A stretch of 64,000 nt of DNA from Bedellia somnulentella (lineage: Eukaryota; Arthropoda; Insecta; Lepidoptera; Bedelliidae), in contig OY755177.1 of the NCBI GenBank assembly GCA_963576735.1, positions 4,030,001 to 4,094,000 on the forward strand. Reading direction: 5' to 3'. Shown here one piece after another: positions 44,080-55,380 of this stretch. The notes under the pieces are model-generated. The model worked only from the letters and a program-made list of their open reading frames with translations, did not search any database and was not told the DNA's origin. The translations under genes and the position numbers were made by a program. The stretch's first letter is position 1. The number at the start of each line of letters is the position of its first letter.

Positions 44080-44265
44080 AAATAGTCGCATACTTATTTA
44101 AACAGTTTTTTTATTAAACTAACATTCGCACCAGTATCTACTAATAAACTAACCGGGAATTTTGTTTCGTTAAAATGTATTGTTACGTAACCGGTAACAG
44201 AAGTAGTGTTAATTACATGTATACGGCTATAATCTATGTTGTCATTCTCGACATCGCCGCTTACT
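44080..44265 (-). pseudogene. Errantivirus protease, active-site half
   Basis: Minus strand: VSLLVDTGANVSLIKK with the catalytic DTG (codons near 44130-44138). It is followed by a stop and then the inversion junction. The remainder is at 38690 on the plus strand. Confidence 0.8.
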
Positions 44266-44755
44266 GTTGAGGACCTGAAGCGTTTAAATGATTACTCGAT
44301 GATTGAAAATTAGATGAACTAGGTTTTGAATTATTATTAAAATTATTTTTGAACCTAGCATTCCCATAATTTTGTTTATTTACGTTATGATAATTTTTAT
44401 TTTGAAAGTTACTTTGTTGCTTATTATAATTATTAGAATTAGGAGTATTGTTACGATTTTTTTATTTAAAACAATTTTCTATTGTATGATTATTTTTCTT
44501 GCAGTATCTACAAAATATATTCGAGTTATCAGTTCTATATATAGTTGGAATATTGGACCTATTTAACGTATTCATCTCAATGCTACTTTTTAATTGCTGC
44601 TCCTCATTGAGGGCTATAGCAATCGCTACTTCCAATGATTCTGGTTTTTGTGACTTGACCAATATATGTAAATCCCTATTGAGACCGTTCAAAAACACAC
44701 TCAGAGCTTCTGCTTTGATGAGACTGACACATGCTTCACGGCTTATTTTATCCAT
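44266..44755 (-). pseudogene. Errantivirus gag, C-terminal part with zinc knuckle
   Basis: Starts at MDKISREACVSLIKAEALSV within the capsid C-terminal region and ends with CRYCKKNNHTIENC, a C-x2-C-x4-H-x4-C knuckle. The Asn-rich segment after it (44270-44460) leads towards protease. A frame break separates it from the upstream gag piece. Confidence 0.8.
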
Positions 44756-44788
44756 TTTAGAATCGAAACAATTAATAACTTTTATATA

Positions 44789-45247
44789 TCACGACTCTAT
44801 CCTATTGGAAAAACTCATAATCGACTCCTTGGGCTGCATCCTACACGAGTTTAACTCCAACTGCCATTGCCCGATGGTTCTCTTTTCAGAGAAGGCATCC
44901 AGCAGATGTGACTTCAACTCTTCCCAATTATCAAAGTCACGATTACGAACCATAGCTCGAGACTTTTCCGTGATTTTTGTCACAATTATAGTAAATAATA
45001 TCTTCCTTTGTGAATCGTTGACAAGATTTAAAGCTTTATCACAATTATCGATAAATTCAAACAACTTATGGCGCGAACCGTCAAATTTGATCAGCATACG
45101 CTCGGCCATATCGAGTGAAATTAAAGCCATTGTAGTACCTTGTGTATTTAATGCTCCTTGGTTTCCTTTTGCAGCTCCTGTATTTTCCACGCCCAAAGTG
45201 ATGGTGTCCGAAATGGAATTCGGGTTCTTCTTCACACACACACACAC
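44789..45247 (-). pseudogene. Errantivirus gag, N-terminal part
   Basis: 152 codons starting within a (CA)n run, so the first residues (MCVCVKKN) are doubtful. A methionine at about residue 40 (MALISLDMAERMLIKFDGS) is a likelier start. The capsid-like region KLFEFIDNCDKAL...LDAFSEKRTIGQ resembles gypsy-type capsids. It ends at a stop before the next piece. Confidence 0.78.
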
Positions 45248-45293
45248 ACACTGATGAATACGTTAGGCTTTTTTATTTGCCTCCTTGAACGTA

Positions 45294-45310
45294 TCCTACC
45301 CACTGCGCCA
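45294..45310 (-). promoter_or_regulatory. Primer-binding site
   Basis: Minus-strand tggcgcagtgggtagga lies 7 nt inside the 5' LTR and starts with the obligatory TGG. It resembles the tRNA-Ser-type PBS of 17.6/297-like errantiviruses; that assignment is from memory. Confidence 0.75.
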
Positions 45311-45317
45311 AAAATAA

Positions 45318-45643
45318 TGTAATGGGCCGTGGATCGGAACAGAAACTATGGAGATGCACACGACAAGATATATTATTAAGATTATTTAAAATTTAAACAT
45401 TAACACAATATTATACTTTAAGAAGTAACTGTAGATTGATTGAGAACTGGTAACTGATAGCTGTGAACTGTGTACGCTGTACTACCTTGTGTATCAAAAT
45501 GTATGGCAATTTATACAAGGCTAATGGCATAAAATCACATTAACTGATTGACAATTAATTGTATTACAAAAATGATGGAACTTTCCAAATGCGTCAGTTC
45601 ATTATTAATTAATTAATGCATTGACGTAGGAAGGTACATTACA
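45318..45643 (-). repeat. Errantivirus 5' LTR
   Basis: 326 bp; about 14 bp shorter than its partner at 37200 in a short-repeat stretch. Confidence 0.92.
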
Positions 45644-45647
45644 ATAC

Positions 45648-46390
45648 TTAGCTTGAAATTATTTTTTTCGCAGATATTTTTTTGAATCCCATTATCTTGA
45701 TCAACATCTTAGATATAAACCCTTTTCAAGTAGACGGCAAATAATATCATGATCCCATCTCGTTCGGTGGGTTTCTAACGAGACGATTAAGAGGGTTTTT
45801 AAGTGATGTGGATTATGTAGTTTAGGAGAGAATGCAAACTAATCTACCGGTGGTGTAGGGACTCGTTGCAATACTCATATCATAACTTTAGCTCTAAGTT
45901 ACCAAGGTAGGTACTTGAAGATTTGTTTAAAGTCGAAGTACATACATAAAGTTTTTTTCTATAGCGTTACAGACATGGAATATAAAACGTTTAAAACTTT
46001 ATCATCGAGGCAAATAATTATATGTACATTATTTCTAAATAATACACTAATATGTTTGTGGGATTTGTACTTAATTACTACTGTTTGGTGTTAGTGTGGT
46101 GAGATGGCTTAAGTCCAGACATTACCTACCATACAACCTTTCTGACAAACTAGTTAGACGGTTTTGAAATATTTTTACCCAACCTTGAACTCTGGTTTCT
46201 GGCATCTGATTTCGTTATTTAAAATGGATCTGCATCCCACTCGAAAAAACTTATCATTTCAGCAAGATCTCAGCACCTTGCCTTATAGCGTTATTTTCAT
46301 AACAGGGATTTAATATTATTTAAATGATGAGTTTGTAAAGACGTAAAACTCTTTACTTATCTTATATTAATTTATTTACCTCTCCATTCA
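45648..46390. other. Non-coding stretch
   Basis: No gene. 45740-45830 has a faint likeness to SINE1 ('ctcgttcggtgggtttctaa', 'gggtttttaagtgatgtgg'), too weak to call. Confidence 0.35.
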
Positions 46391-46522
46391 AAGGTTGTCT
46401 CGAAGAGATCGCTTTTAGTGATAAGACCGCCAATTGTACTTCTGTTAATTCATTCTGTGTATTTGTAATTGTTTTTCCATATTTGATGTACAATAAAGAG
46501 TTTTCTATTCTATTCTATTCTT
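46391..46522 (+). mobile_element. LINE 3' UTR tail
   Basis: aaggttgtctcgaagagatc, then 'gataagaccgccaattgta' and 'tgtacaataaagagttt', ending in a TTCTA tandem. I recognise this as a widespread arthropod LINE 3' end; the coding part is absent. Confidence 0.7.
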
Positions 46523-47995
46523 ATCTAAATTTCTCCTTTTAACTATCAAATTTCCCAGCTCAAAAAGTAAAAAGGATATAATCATATATGCAAGGTTACT
46601 CCAACATTGAAGTTACAACTCGTCTGAGAATATGTAATATTCATTAAGTGAAACTTCGGAGACCTGAGTAACTAGTTGCGACAATAGTAAGTCATTAAAC
46701 TTCTTGGGTTTAACATTGGTTTGGAGCAGAGAAATCATAGACTAAAGCTTTTCTTTTCATGAACGTGTTTTTTATTGGTAATTGAATAAATGCAGTGTCT
46801 TAGAATGACACTCAATAATTTTCTTTTTGCGAGTTCTGTAGTAGGCGATTTAGAGTTTGTTTTAGAGACTGTTTACTTTATTTTATTATCTTTTGCCCAA
46901 CCTTTTTTTGGTTTAAAATACCTGCCTACTTTTTTGTGATTTACAGTCGCGAGTATATAAGGTGACTTAGTGAATGCGAGGAAGGGATAAAAAGTGTCCG
47001 GCGCTCTGTGTCTTTCCTTGCCTGAACTTAAATTATATTGGCGTTAATGTAACTTAAATTTTTAATCGTTTTGCCTTCCCTTTTATTATCCGTCTTTACG
47101 ACAATGAGTGACCCACGGAGTGTGTACTGTGAGTGAGTGTGTTAGTGTGTACAGTCCGTCACCTAAAAGGTTTTTTAGTTATTTAAAATTTCGTCATAAT
47201 CTCTGGAATTGAATTTCTGATACATTGCTCTCGAGTCGGTATTTCATCTTTAAAATAAACAAATAAACTGAACACAAATGAACACAGTCCTCATCATAAG
47301 CAATAACAATCAGTATAGTATTTATCAATTCGGAAACCAAAAAAGAACTTAGCGAGGCAAACATTGAAATAATAATGTTATAATTATAAACTTATCAGCT
47401 CATAGATATGTAAAATGGAAATTAAACAACGCTTTGCCGCGCACTGATTTTAAACAAGCACTGAATTTACATTAATCTATTCGTATTTTTGTCAATTTAT
47501 TTTCAATAAAACATTCAACGCTAACGAACCAACAACTGCGTCATTACCGTATAATTTGCATACTGTTTTGTTCACGTTAATATTACAAGCGATTAAATCC
47601 TTTTTACTGCGAGAACACGCAACTGGCCACTGTCAAAGCGTTTTCATTCTAGGCTGGAACAATTGAGCCGTAGCCTAACTCTAACAAAACATAAACAACG
47701 CAGATCATTTTGAGTACAAGCCACTGAACAATTATAAATTTGAAATCTGTTTTCAAATTATCCCAGTGTATTGTTGTTCCAATTTTGTTATTTTGTTGGA
47801 GTAAATTCTAATGTGCTTCTGCTTAGCGGTTTTCTACCCCGCAAATAAATGGTTGATCTTCAGGACTTTATTAGGTTGAGGTATATGGAAAATGTTTACA
47901 GCAGAGCTACCATGAGTTTGATTAAGTTGTTATTTTTTGCTACAGTAAGTAGAGATTCCCTTACACAAAAGTGGCATTTTTCTACATTTAATCCA
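46523..47995. other. Non-coding stretch
   Basis: Only a decayed plus-strand SINE1 at about 46790-46962 ('gcagtgtcttagaatgacac' to 'ttacagtcgcgagtatat') is recognisable. Confidence 0.4.
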
Positions 47996-48165
47996 AAAAA
48001 GGGTAGCCAGAGCTTCAGAATTTAATATCTTAGCCACTTTAAAAAGCAACACAAATATTATAAAGAAGGGGGGGGGGGGGTTGTAAAAAATCCTAATACT
48101 GTCAGTCGCCTCGTACTACTACCGCGTAAAGGAATGGGTTAATGTATTATGGGCTAATGCTTGGT
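47996..48165 (-). mobile_element. SINE1 remnant with poly(G)
   Basis: 'aagggtagccagagcttcag', 'cagtcgcctcgtactacta' on the minus strand; a run of 13 G (48068-48080) sits inside. Confidence 0.6.
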
Positions 48166-48235
48166 AAAAGTCATTTTTGGTTTTCACTGAGCAAAAATAA
48201 TAATATTAATATAGGAGGAAAACACATAGCAATAA

Positions 48236-48484
48236 TTATACATACATACATATACTCACGGCTATAAATCCATAAAAGGAGTAGCCAGAACTAAGGAATT
48301 AAAAATATCTCAGCCACTTTTGGAAAGTTGAGTGGGAAATGATGGTAAAGTAAAGGTTGTTGGTGATGGGTCTCCAACCGCATCGCCCAAAAATCCCTTA
48401 AAAGCCCCAATACCGTTAGTCGCCTCTTACGTACACCCACCGGAAGAAATGGGGTAGTGCTATTCTAAGCCGACACTACACAGC
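48236..48484 (-). mobile_element. SINE1 copy (subfamily A)
   Basis: Full length, near consensus. Confidence 0.9.
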
Positions 48485-48863
48485 AAACTAATTATATTGC
48501 TAAAATAATTTCTTTTAATATCACAAAATGTTTACGCACCCAATGATTGATTAGCTACTTCAGCAAACTTTCATAAATAACATCATCTCCAAAGAAACAC
48601 ATATAACTAGTTTTGTGTACGGAAATTGAAAAAGTCTCTTCGGAAAGTCGCAGGCGTTAAGCTTTCTGCGTCGACTTAATATCTTGATAATACTTTTATC
48701 TTCGTAATAAGAACAAAGTTGCTTTTATTTTTATTTACCAGTTTTTCTACGGCAAAGGAGGCGTTTTCTCGCCACAACTTAAGTTCGAAATGTCTTCTAA
48801 AGGAAAACTGATTATTATTTATTTTTAAATTAGATGTATTGTCTGAATCTTATTAAATTTAAA

Positions 48864-49108
48864 AACATACATACATATACTCACGGCTATAAATCCCTAG
48901 AAGGGGTAGCCAGAGCTAACGAATTAAAAATTCCTCAGCCACTTTTGGAAGTTGCGTGGGGAAAAGATGGTAAAATAAAGGTTGTTGGTGATGGGTCTCC
49001 AACCGCATCGCCCAAAAATCCCTTAAAAAGCCCCAACCGTTGGTCGCCTCTTACGTACACCCACCGGAAGAAAAGGGATAGTGCTATACTAAGCCGACAC
49101 TACACAGC
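48864..49108 (-). mobile_element. SINE1 copy (subfamily A)
   Basis: Full length, near consensus, same orientation as and 380 bp from the previous copy. A decayed tail fragment lies at 49313-49392. Confidence 0.9.
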
Positions 49109-49392
49109 AAATTTAAAAACTGGCAGTTAATACTGGTTTACACTTTTAAGTACTATTATATGATGAAGTTTTATTTGTACAATTAATAAGCCATCATGAG
49201 AAACTCCTTACAAAAAAATAGAATTCACAAAGATTTGCACAAATGTAATAACACTAATAGCAGAATAAAAAAAACTATAAATGTAGTATCAGAAGTATAT
49301 ACATAACACAATTACTCACGGCCATACGAGTATATCTCAAAATGGGGTAATCAGAGCTAGAAATTCTCAGCCACATTTTGAAGTGGAAGTAT

Positions 49393-50280
49393 ATACATAT
49401 GTATTATATATTCATAAAAATACCCAGAGCTAGTGACCCTATAGTTATCATGAACAACAAACTTCTGAATACAGAAGCAATTAAATAAAATTGGTGATGG
49501 TAGATGATTTTTGGGATTTCCTCAGCTCTCTATTTCTATAAACCTTTCTTTCTCAGACTTTAATCAGGGTTTATAAATTAAATACCATCTCCTGTATACG
49601 TGTACATCCCGAGTCAAAGTAAACATAATTAAAAGAAGCACGAGATAAAAATTGAAGCAAATAGTAGTTGCAACACCAGACAGAACGCTACAGCTTTCAA
49701 TTACACAGAACAAAACAACTGACTGAAAAATTCAACTGAAAAAGTATACCGGAAATCCTGCTGTTAAGAAAGAGATTATATTTATTCTAAAGTAACGCGG
49801 TGGATGGTGTAATGCGACATAATCCTACCCATCCGTTGCACTGCTACGTAATTATATTTGCATAATACCGTCCCGGTTCTAGTGTGGATAAAACGGTAGA
49901 ATACTCTAGAAATCTGATTGAAGTTTACATTCGTTGGTTGGCTAAAAATCTGTGCACGGAAAAATACGTTTTCAACTAGCGTCGAATACAACTAGAACAT
50001 ATTTTTAGACCGAATTCAAGGGAAAAATGTTTTCTGATATAAGCACGCCTGCTTTATATCAAGAGTTTTCTCGGCAATAATAATATGAAATAAACTGTAA
50101 TAGAGGGAACAAACACCTCGCTCTCTATTTGCAATAATCAATATTTCGACACTTGGCGTTAGAATTAGCATAGTCGTATATAACAATAGACATAAGAGTG
50201 GGATCAAAATTCTACTAGTTTATCCCTTCTTTGGTATTGCTTGAGGTGATTATGTGATCTTAGATCTGGATATGGTTCAC
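49393..50280. other. Non-coding stretch, nothing recognised
   Basis: Small frames (49782-49991 and 50016-50207, minus) have no motif I recognise. Confidence 0.4.
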
Positions 50281-50640
50281 TACTTACTTACTTATTTATA
50301 CTCACGCCCATTATTCCCATTGGGGTAGGCAGAGACTTTCGATCGCCACTTAGTACGATCTTGACAAACATCTCTTGCTTCCCTCACATTCATTGTTCTT
50401 CTCATACATGCTCTTTTATTCTTCTCACTTCGGACCCCCGCCTTTATAAGAACGTTTTCTATCTGGTCGAGGAACGTTTTACGAGGCCGTCCTCTACTGA
50501 CAATCCCATCCACATTTACTCTATATATCTCTTTCGCTACTTTAATTTTTTTACACCCATCCTCTCTATGTGCCCAGCCCAAACCACCTTAACATTCCTT
50601 TTTCTATCTTGCATAGTACGTCATTTTTCATATATGGTTC
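50281..50640 (-). mobile_element. LINE3 3' end, longest minus-strand copy
   Basis: Encodes on the minus strand WAHREDGCK, VNVDGIVSRGRPRKTFLDQ and ARDVCQDRTKWRSKVSAYP. The tail and a degenerate CTTA tandem follow. The coding end is intact for about 90 codons. A second plus-strand LINE3 scrap lies at 50655-50697. Confidence 0.87.
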
Positions 50641-50697
50641 AGTAGCGCTTTATTAAAAATAGCGTAGTACAAAGTGGCGATCCACACTCTCTGCCCT

Positions 50698-51849
50698 GTA
50701 GTTCTTTTTCAGACTACATATCGATGGCAAAATCAGTAAATATATAATGATGATATCAATCAAACATTTACGTAAAATTGAGATAAATTTCTCAATCATA
50801 TTTGATAAATAAGGAAATGAAATGAATAGAATACTTACTAATTGAATTTTCCAATTGAATAGCCGTAACGAAAGCTTTTATATAATTACACAGAAAAGAC
50901 CAAAAAACTTATTCCTATTGCTCAACATTAATTCCACAAAGACTTAAGAAATACAAAGTAGCAACAGTCAATTTGTTTCAGCAAAATAAAGGATTCATAT
51001 TTCCAGGAAAATTCAATACTGAGAGATATTGTCTTCCAAAAATATATGAAAGCTTTTGTCAGTGTAACTCGCGAAATTTGATGTATTGTTATTGTAATTT
51101 TCAATTGTAATTGTTGTTTGATAATGAAGCCATTGAAAATAAAATAAAAACTCGAAAGGTCGACCTTCCGGCAACTAATAATTGTATTATTTTTTATTTA
51201 AACTTACAAGACTCATTTCAGCACAGCATTTACTTTACGGCGTTAATCACCGAAGTGGCAACAGAAATACGATTGTGTTTTATAGTATATTTATATATTA
51301 ATTGTCAGTTAGTGAGCTTTATTTCGTTGGGATAATCTGGATAATGTTTCAGACAAGCTTAATAGATCAATAAGAAGAGCAATGCCTCCAAAATGTAAAG
51401 AAGAATGGCTACAAACTCTGAATAACTTTCCGACACAGTGTCTTGTTTTAAATAATTTCTGTGGTTTATTTATCAAGACAGTTAACATTAAGGGAACTAT
51501 AAAAAGAGAGAAAAAAGTAAGTGAGTTAATAGGTGCAATCTGCATGATCGATAGAAAGAACCTACGCCACCTGAATTTCAGATAATGTAGATACTTTCTT
51601 CATTTTAGTGTAGCTTCAAGAATCCCATTACTCTTATAGTTTACGAGAGACGTCAGGTAAAATCCAGAAGATTTTGTAAGTCACATTTCTGCTTCAGTAT
51701 AAAAGACACACCGATAAAGTAACAAGAATTATGGGAGTCTGTACTCGGGACATAAGAATGTTCCTCCATTTTGTTCATGAATTTAGGAGAAATACTATAT
51801 TTCATATTTTATAAAGGAGAATGGCAAAATTTGTACCAATTACCTTATT
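50698..51849. other. Non-coding stretch, nothing confirmed
   Basis: A plus-strand frame (about 51318-51585) encodes DNLDNVSDKLNRSIRRAMPP and more, but I do not recognise it and the overlapping minus strand is open too. Confidence 0.35.
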
Positions 51850-51990
51850 GGGTCCAGTAAGAATAAGAATGCATGTATAAAAAGAATGATAAATGTGACA
51901 GAAGCAAGAGAGATTTGTCAGGATCGTACAAAGTGGCGATCGATAGTCTCTACCCAAATGGGAACAACGAGCGTGAGTATAAGTTAGTAA
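51850..51990 (+). mobile_element. LINE3 3' end
   Basis: 'gaagcaagagagatttgtc', 'agtggcgatcgatagtctc', then gagcgtgagtataagttag; short and diverged at the tail. Confidence 0.8.
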
Positions 51991-52182
51991 GAGTCTGCGG
52001 CTTTAAAACACAATTCTAACAATAAAGCTAAGCTTTTTAATATGAGTTGCGTATAATGACGCCAATCTCTCTTAAAGTCAAGAGTTAGTTGTATGAAAGA
52101 CATTACATTGTTACCAAAAAATATGCATATATATATGTCATTTAACGAACTAAATTAATTCAGTCGTTCATGTTCACAATCG

Positions 52183-52435
52183 TGTAGTGTCGGCTTAGAA
52201 TAGCACTACCCTATTTCTTCCAGTGGGTGAACGTATAAGGCGACTAATGGTATTGGGGCTTTTAAAAGATTTTTGGGTGATGCGGTTGGAGGCCCAACAC
52301 CAACAACCTTTATTTTACCATCTTTTCCCCACTAAAATTTCCAAAAGTGGCTGTGGATTTTTTTTATTCCTTAGCTCTGGCTACCCCTTCTATTCTAGGG
52401 ATCTATAGCCGTGAGTATATGTATGTATGTATGTA
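52183..52435 (+). mobile_element. SINE1 copy with defined ends
   Basis: Flanked by a 12-bp duplication tgttcacaatcg (52171-52182 and 52436-52447). This copy fixes the family's termini: 5' tgtagtgtcggcttag, 3' (TATG)n; 253 bp. Confidence 0.93.
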
Positions 52436-52674
52436 TGTTCACAATCGGCCAAACGGGCAGTTAAAGCCCTGTCAAGATCTTTTCGATTAGACACCGAAAA
52501 TATACGGTGCAAGTTAATTTATTTGAATGATGTCGTCCAACTCCACACAAAATGGAAACAAAGTAACTTATAAAAGTATTATCAATATCCAAGTAGCTTC
52601 CAATTTAAACGTAAATGTTACTACGCAAACGTTTATTCATATTCATGGTGATCTAAATGGATATGCCGTGTAGT

Positions 52675-52932
52675 GTCGGCTTATAATAGCATTTTATTTT
52701 ATATCTATAAGTTCACGCCATATATTTACTGTAGCACTACACCATTGCTTCCCATGGGTGATCGTATCGGGGCTTTTAAAGTGATTTTTATGCAATGCGG
52801 TTGGAGACACATTAACAAAAAAATATTTTACAATCTTTTCCTTACTCAACTTCCAAAAGTGGCTGAAGAATTTTCTGATTCTAAAACTTTGGCTACCCCT
52901 TTTAGGGATTTACAGCCGTGAGTATACGTATA
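52675..52932 (+). mobile_element. SINE1 copy with a small insertion
   Basis: After 'cggcttataatagc' about 40 bp of foreign sequence (with a SINE2-like ttcacgccatata) precede 'gtagcactacaccattgc'. The rest is normal. Confidence 0.8.
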
Positions 52933-53300
52933 GTATTTTTGAACCCTATATAATGAAGATTCAATTTATATGCTTAAAACTAGTACGGTACCGGCGGCTT
53001 TACATTTCTGCAATTCTCTTATTTATTTGGAACTTTATAACATCAATATTCAGTTTCAATGTAGATGCTGCGTATAAATTATGGCGGTACAAATATTGAT
53101 AAATGCATTTAAATTAATTAATTACTTATGCGTACATTTTTTTATACATACGATTGAATCTATTATATGGATCGATTGTCAACTCTCAAACGATGCCGCC
53201 GGAAATCTCTTAAAGGGTGGCAGAGGTGTTAGAATGAGATGAGGAATTCAATAGTAATTAGTAAGTGCTAACGGGATGGCTTATTTTTATTATGTGATAT

Positions 53301-53722
53301 GCTGTTTAGTGTCGGTTTAAAATAGCACTACCCCGTTTCTTCCCAGGGTGTACGATAGAGGCGACTAAAGAGCTTATTCCATTTGTCTCAACGAAGACGT
53401 CTGAAAGCCACAGAATCTGAATTCAGACTAGTGGAATAACATTCAGAACGCTAGAACTGAAATTTGTGTAATGGAATAACAAGCGTCTGCGTCAGTACTA
53501 ACTATCAAGGACGCCAGATTTCAGCAACGATAAAGTGTAATGGAATAAGGTCTTAAGGGCATTGGGACTTTTTAATTGATTTTTGGGCGATGCAGTTGTA
53601 GACACATCACCAACAACCTATCTTTTATCCTATTTTCCCCACTTAAATTCCAAAAGTAGCTGAGGATTTTCTAATTTCTTCGCTTTGGCTATCTCTACTT
53701 GGGATTAATAACCTAATATATC
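53301..53722 (+). mobile_element. SINE1 copy interrupted by a MITE
   Basis: The halves 53301-53368 and 53557-53722 rejoin at gactaa/gggcattgg. The 3' end is worn (no TATG tail). Confidence 0.85.
53369..53553. mobile_element. PIF/Harbinger-like MITE nested in SINE1
   Basis: Length 185 bp. Termini agagcttattccatt and agaccttattccatt (complement of the right end) match at 14 of 15. It is flanked by a TAA duplication at 53366-53368 and 53554-53556. The word tggaataac recurs inside. A 3-bp TAA duplication is typical of PIF/Harbinger elements. Confidence 0.85.
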
Positions 53723-53730
53723 TATTATGA

Positions 53731-53745
53731 CCTAACCTAACCTAA
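53731..53745. repeat. Three CCTAA units
   Basis: cctaacctaacctaa, the complement of the insect telomere repeat TTAGG, at the decayed end of a SINE1. Confidence 0.7.
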
Positions 53746-53746
53746 C

Positions 53747-54341
53747 ACTACATTTCCGTAACCATCAAACATGGAGAAAAGTTGCACAACAAATATAATT
53801 TCCTTTTTGTTTTCATAACAAAACTGGTTCGCAACCGCAAACGAATAAGATAAACACCATACCCGAGAAAATCCTTATTTATTTATCCACGGCGGGATAA
53901 TTTCTAGTTATCACCGAAAACAGCCGGATTCCCGGTAATGAAATTCCTGAAAATATAGCGAATTTCAAATTGGATAAACAAAACCAGGTGTTTTGGCAAT
54001 AATTCAGTATTAAAAATGACATGCAGTCATTTATTGGCGGGAAAGGTTGCGGTCCGCCATGCGGATGATGCTAATAAATATGCTAATGTTGGCATACCTG
54101 ACGGATTTTCTTGGATTTTCATCTCGTACCGGTGACGCGGACGAGCATAAAAAATGACGCCATTTTGAATCACAGTTGCCCACTTACAAAAATCGTAGCG
54201 ATTGGTATAAATCTGACCATGTGTCTTTTTATCAAGTTCCCTCAATGATGATTGTTGAAGGCATTTAAATTAGTTGGGGTAAAATGATTTGAGATTTTAT
54301 CTTATTTAATAGAAGGATGGAAGAAAAGTTTGACTAAGAAC
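53747..54341. other. Non-coding stretch, nothing recognised
   Basis: No gene that I can support. Confidence 0.4.
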
Positions 54342-54582
54342 ATAACATATACTCACGGCTATAAATCCCTAGAAGGGGTAGCCAGAGCTAAGGAATTAGC
54401 AATTCCTCAGCCACTTTTGGAAAATTGAGTGGGGAAAAGATGGTAAAGTAAAGGTTGTTGGTGATGGGTCTCCAACCGCATCGCCCTAAAATCCCTTAAA
54501 AGCCCCAATACCGTTAGTCGCCTCTTACGTACACCCATCGGTAGAAACGGGGTAGTGCTATTCTAAGCCGACACTACACGGC
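54342..54582 (-). mobile_element. SINE1 copy (subfamily A)
   Basis: Full length on the minus strand; the TATG tail is reduced to one unit. Confidence 0.9.
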
Positions 54583-54774
54583 AAAGAGAAGTTTAAATTT
54601 ATAAAGGCTTTCTTGGTTTGCTTTGTTTATCTTGTTAAGATTTATCTTCAATAGCTTGCCCTGTGATCTCTTTATATTTTAGTTCCATGCCCTCAATTTT
54701 CTATCAATGTTTTATTGGTTTCACTTCAAACTCTCCCTTTTTCAGGTCCGGTTTCTAGGTAACTCTAGTCGCTT

Positions 54775-55380
54775 TTACGAAAGCTTAACTGTCTGTCTGC
54801 CTGCCCGTTCATCTATCAACAAAGCTAATATCGTGTACTGTGATAGATAGCTGAAATGTTCACAAATTCTATATTTAATAGTATCTCTGCCTATCACTAT
54901 TGGGACAAATAGTGTGGGTATAATAAGGATGTATGTAAATATTTTCATGCCACCAAAATAACAAATATAGAAAATCTGAAAAAAAATTAAATTTAAGGGG
55001 GCTCTCATACAGGTGAATACAAGACACACGCTTTTAAATATATGAATTATTATAGTATAAAAACACAGTTCATAGCTCAACCAACGACTGTGTAGGTTGT
55101 TTGTAACACTATTCATTTCAGGCGTTACTCTTTCAGTTTCGACATTCTCTCTAATTAACCTTCTTTTGTAATCACAGTCTTGACAAATTAAAATTGGAAT
55201 TTCGCCACATTTTGCAAAAATTTTAACAAATGAAACGATGAACATAAAGCTGAGAGCATCTTGTAACAAATTTAGCATCCAAATATTCCCGGCCAATCCC
55301 CCAGTATGCATGTAAACGAGAGCACCCGAGCACGTTTCAAAAAACGATGATGACGTCATTACAACGCCGTCCCGTAACAC
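54775..55380 (-). CDS. Unrecognised 201-codon open frame
   Basis: Long for this base composition. The product would have a first half with hydrophobic stretches (IWMLNLLQDALSFMFIVSF), a Cys pair (ICQDC) and a basic stretch (YKRRLIREN). A hydrophobic second half follows. Part of the second half (about 54882-54935) overlaps a decayed LINE3-like tail, so the end is unlikely to be conserved coding sequence. No family recognised. It may be chance or a remnant. Confidence 0.18.
   Translation of the reverse strand: MLRDGVVMTSSSFFETCSGALVYMHTGGLAGNIWMLNLLQDALSFMFIVSFVKIFAKCGEIPILICQDCDYKRRLIRENVETERVTPEMNSVTNNLHSRWLSYELCFYTIIIHIFKSVCLVFTCMRAPLNLIFFQIFYICYFGGMKIFTYILIIPTLFVPIVIGRDTIKYRICEHFSYLSQYTILALLIDERAGRQTVKLS

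Larger units (their letters stand above)
37200..45643 (-). mobile_element. Errantivirus (gypsy-type LTR retroelement), dead, internally inverted
   Basis: Paired LTRs bounded by the 4-bp duplication atac (37196-37199 and 45644-45647). LTR ends, PBS, gag, the protease N-half, the env C-half and the PPT all read on the minus strand. From about 38690 to 44070 the order is reversed: protease C-half, pol and env N-half read on the plus strand. Both protease and env are cut at the same two junctions, as expected of one inversion after integration. The interior also holds a SINE2 and a LINE3 insertion and several stops and frameshifts. gag, pol and env together with tRNA-Ser-type priming fit insect errantiviruses. 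Confidence 0.92.

Noticed and set aside
44499..45254. A 251-codon plus-strand frame
   Set aside because: It is the antisense of errantivirus gag; the minus-strand frames carry the zinc knuckle and capsid features.
37200..45643. Two separate errantiviruses nested in opposite orientation
   Set aside because: No second LTR pair or duplicated coding region is present; the split protease and env complement each other at the same junctions, so one inverted element is simpler.
51318..51585. Plus-strand frame with DNLDNVSDKLNRSIRRAMPP
   Set aside because: No family recognised; the opposite strand is equally open and no splice or start context is convincing.
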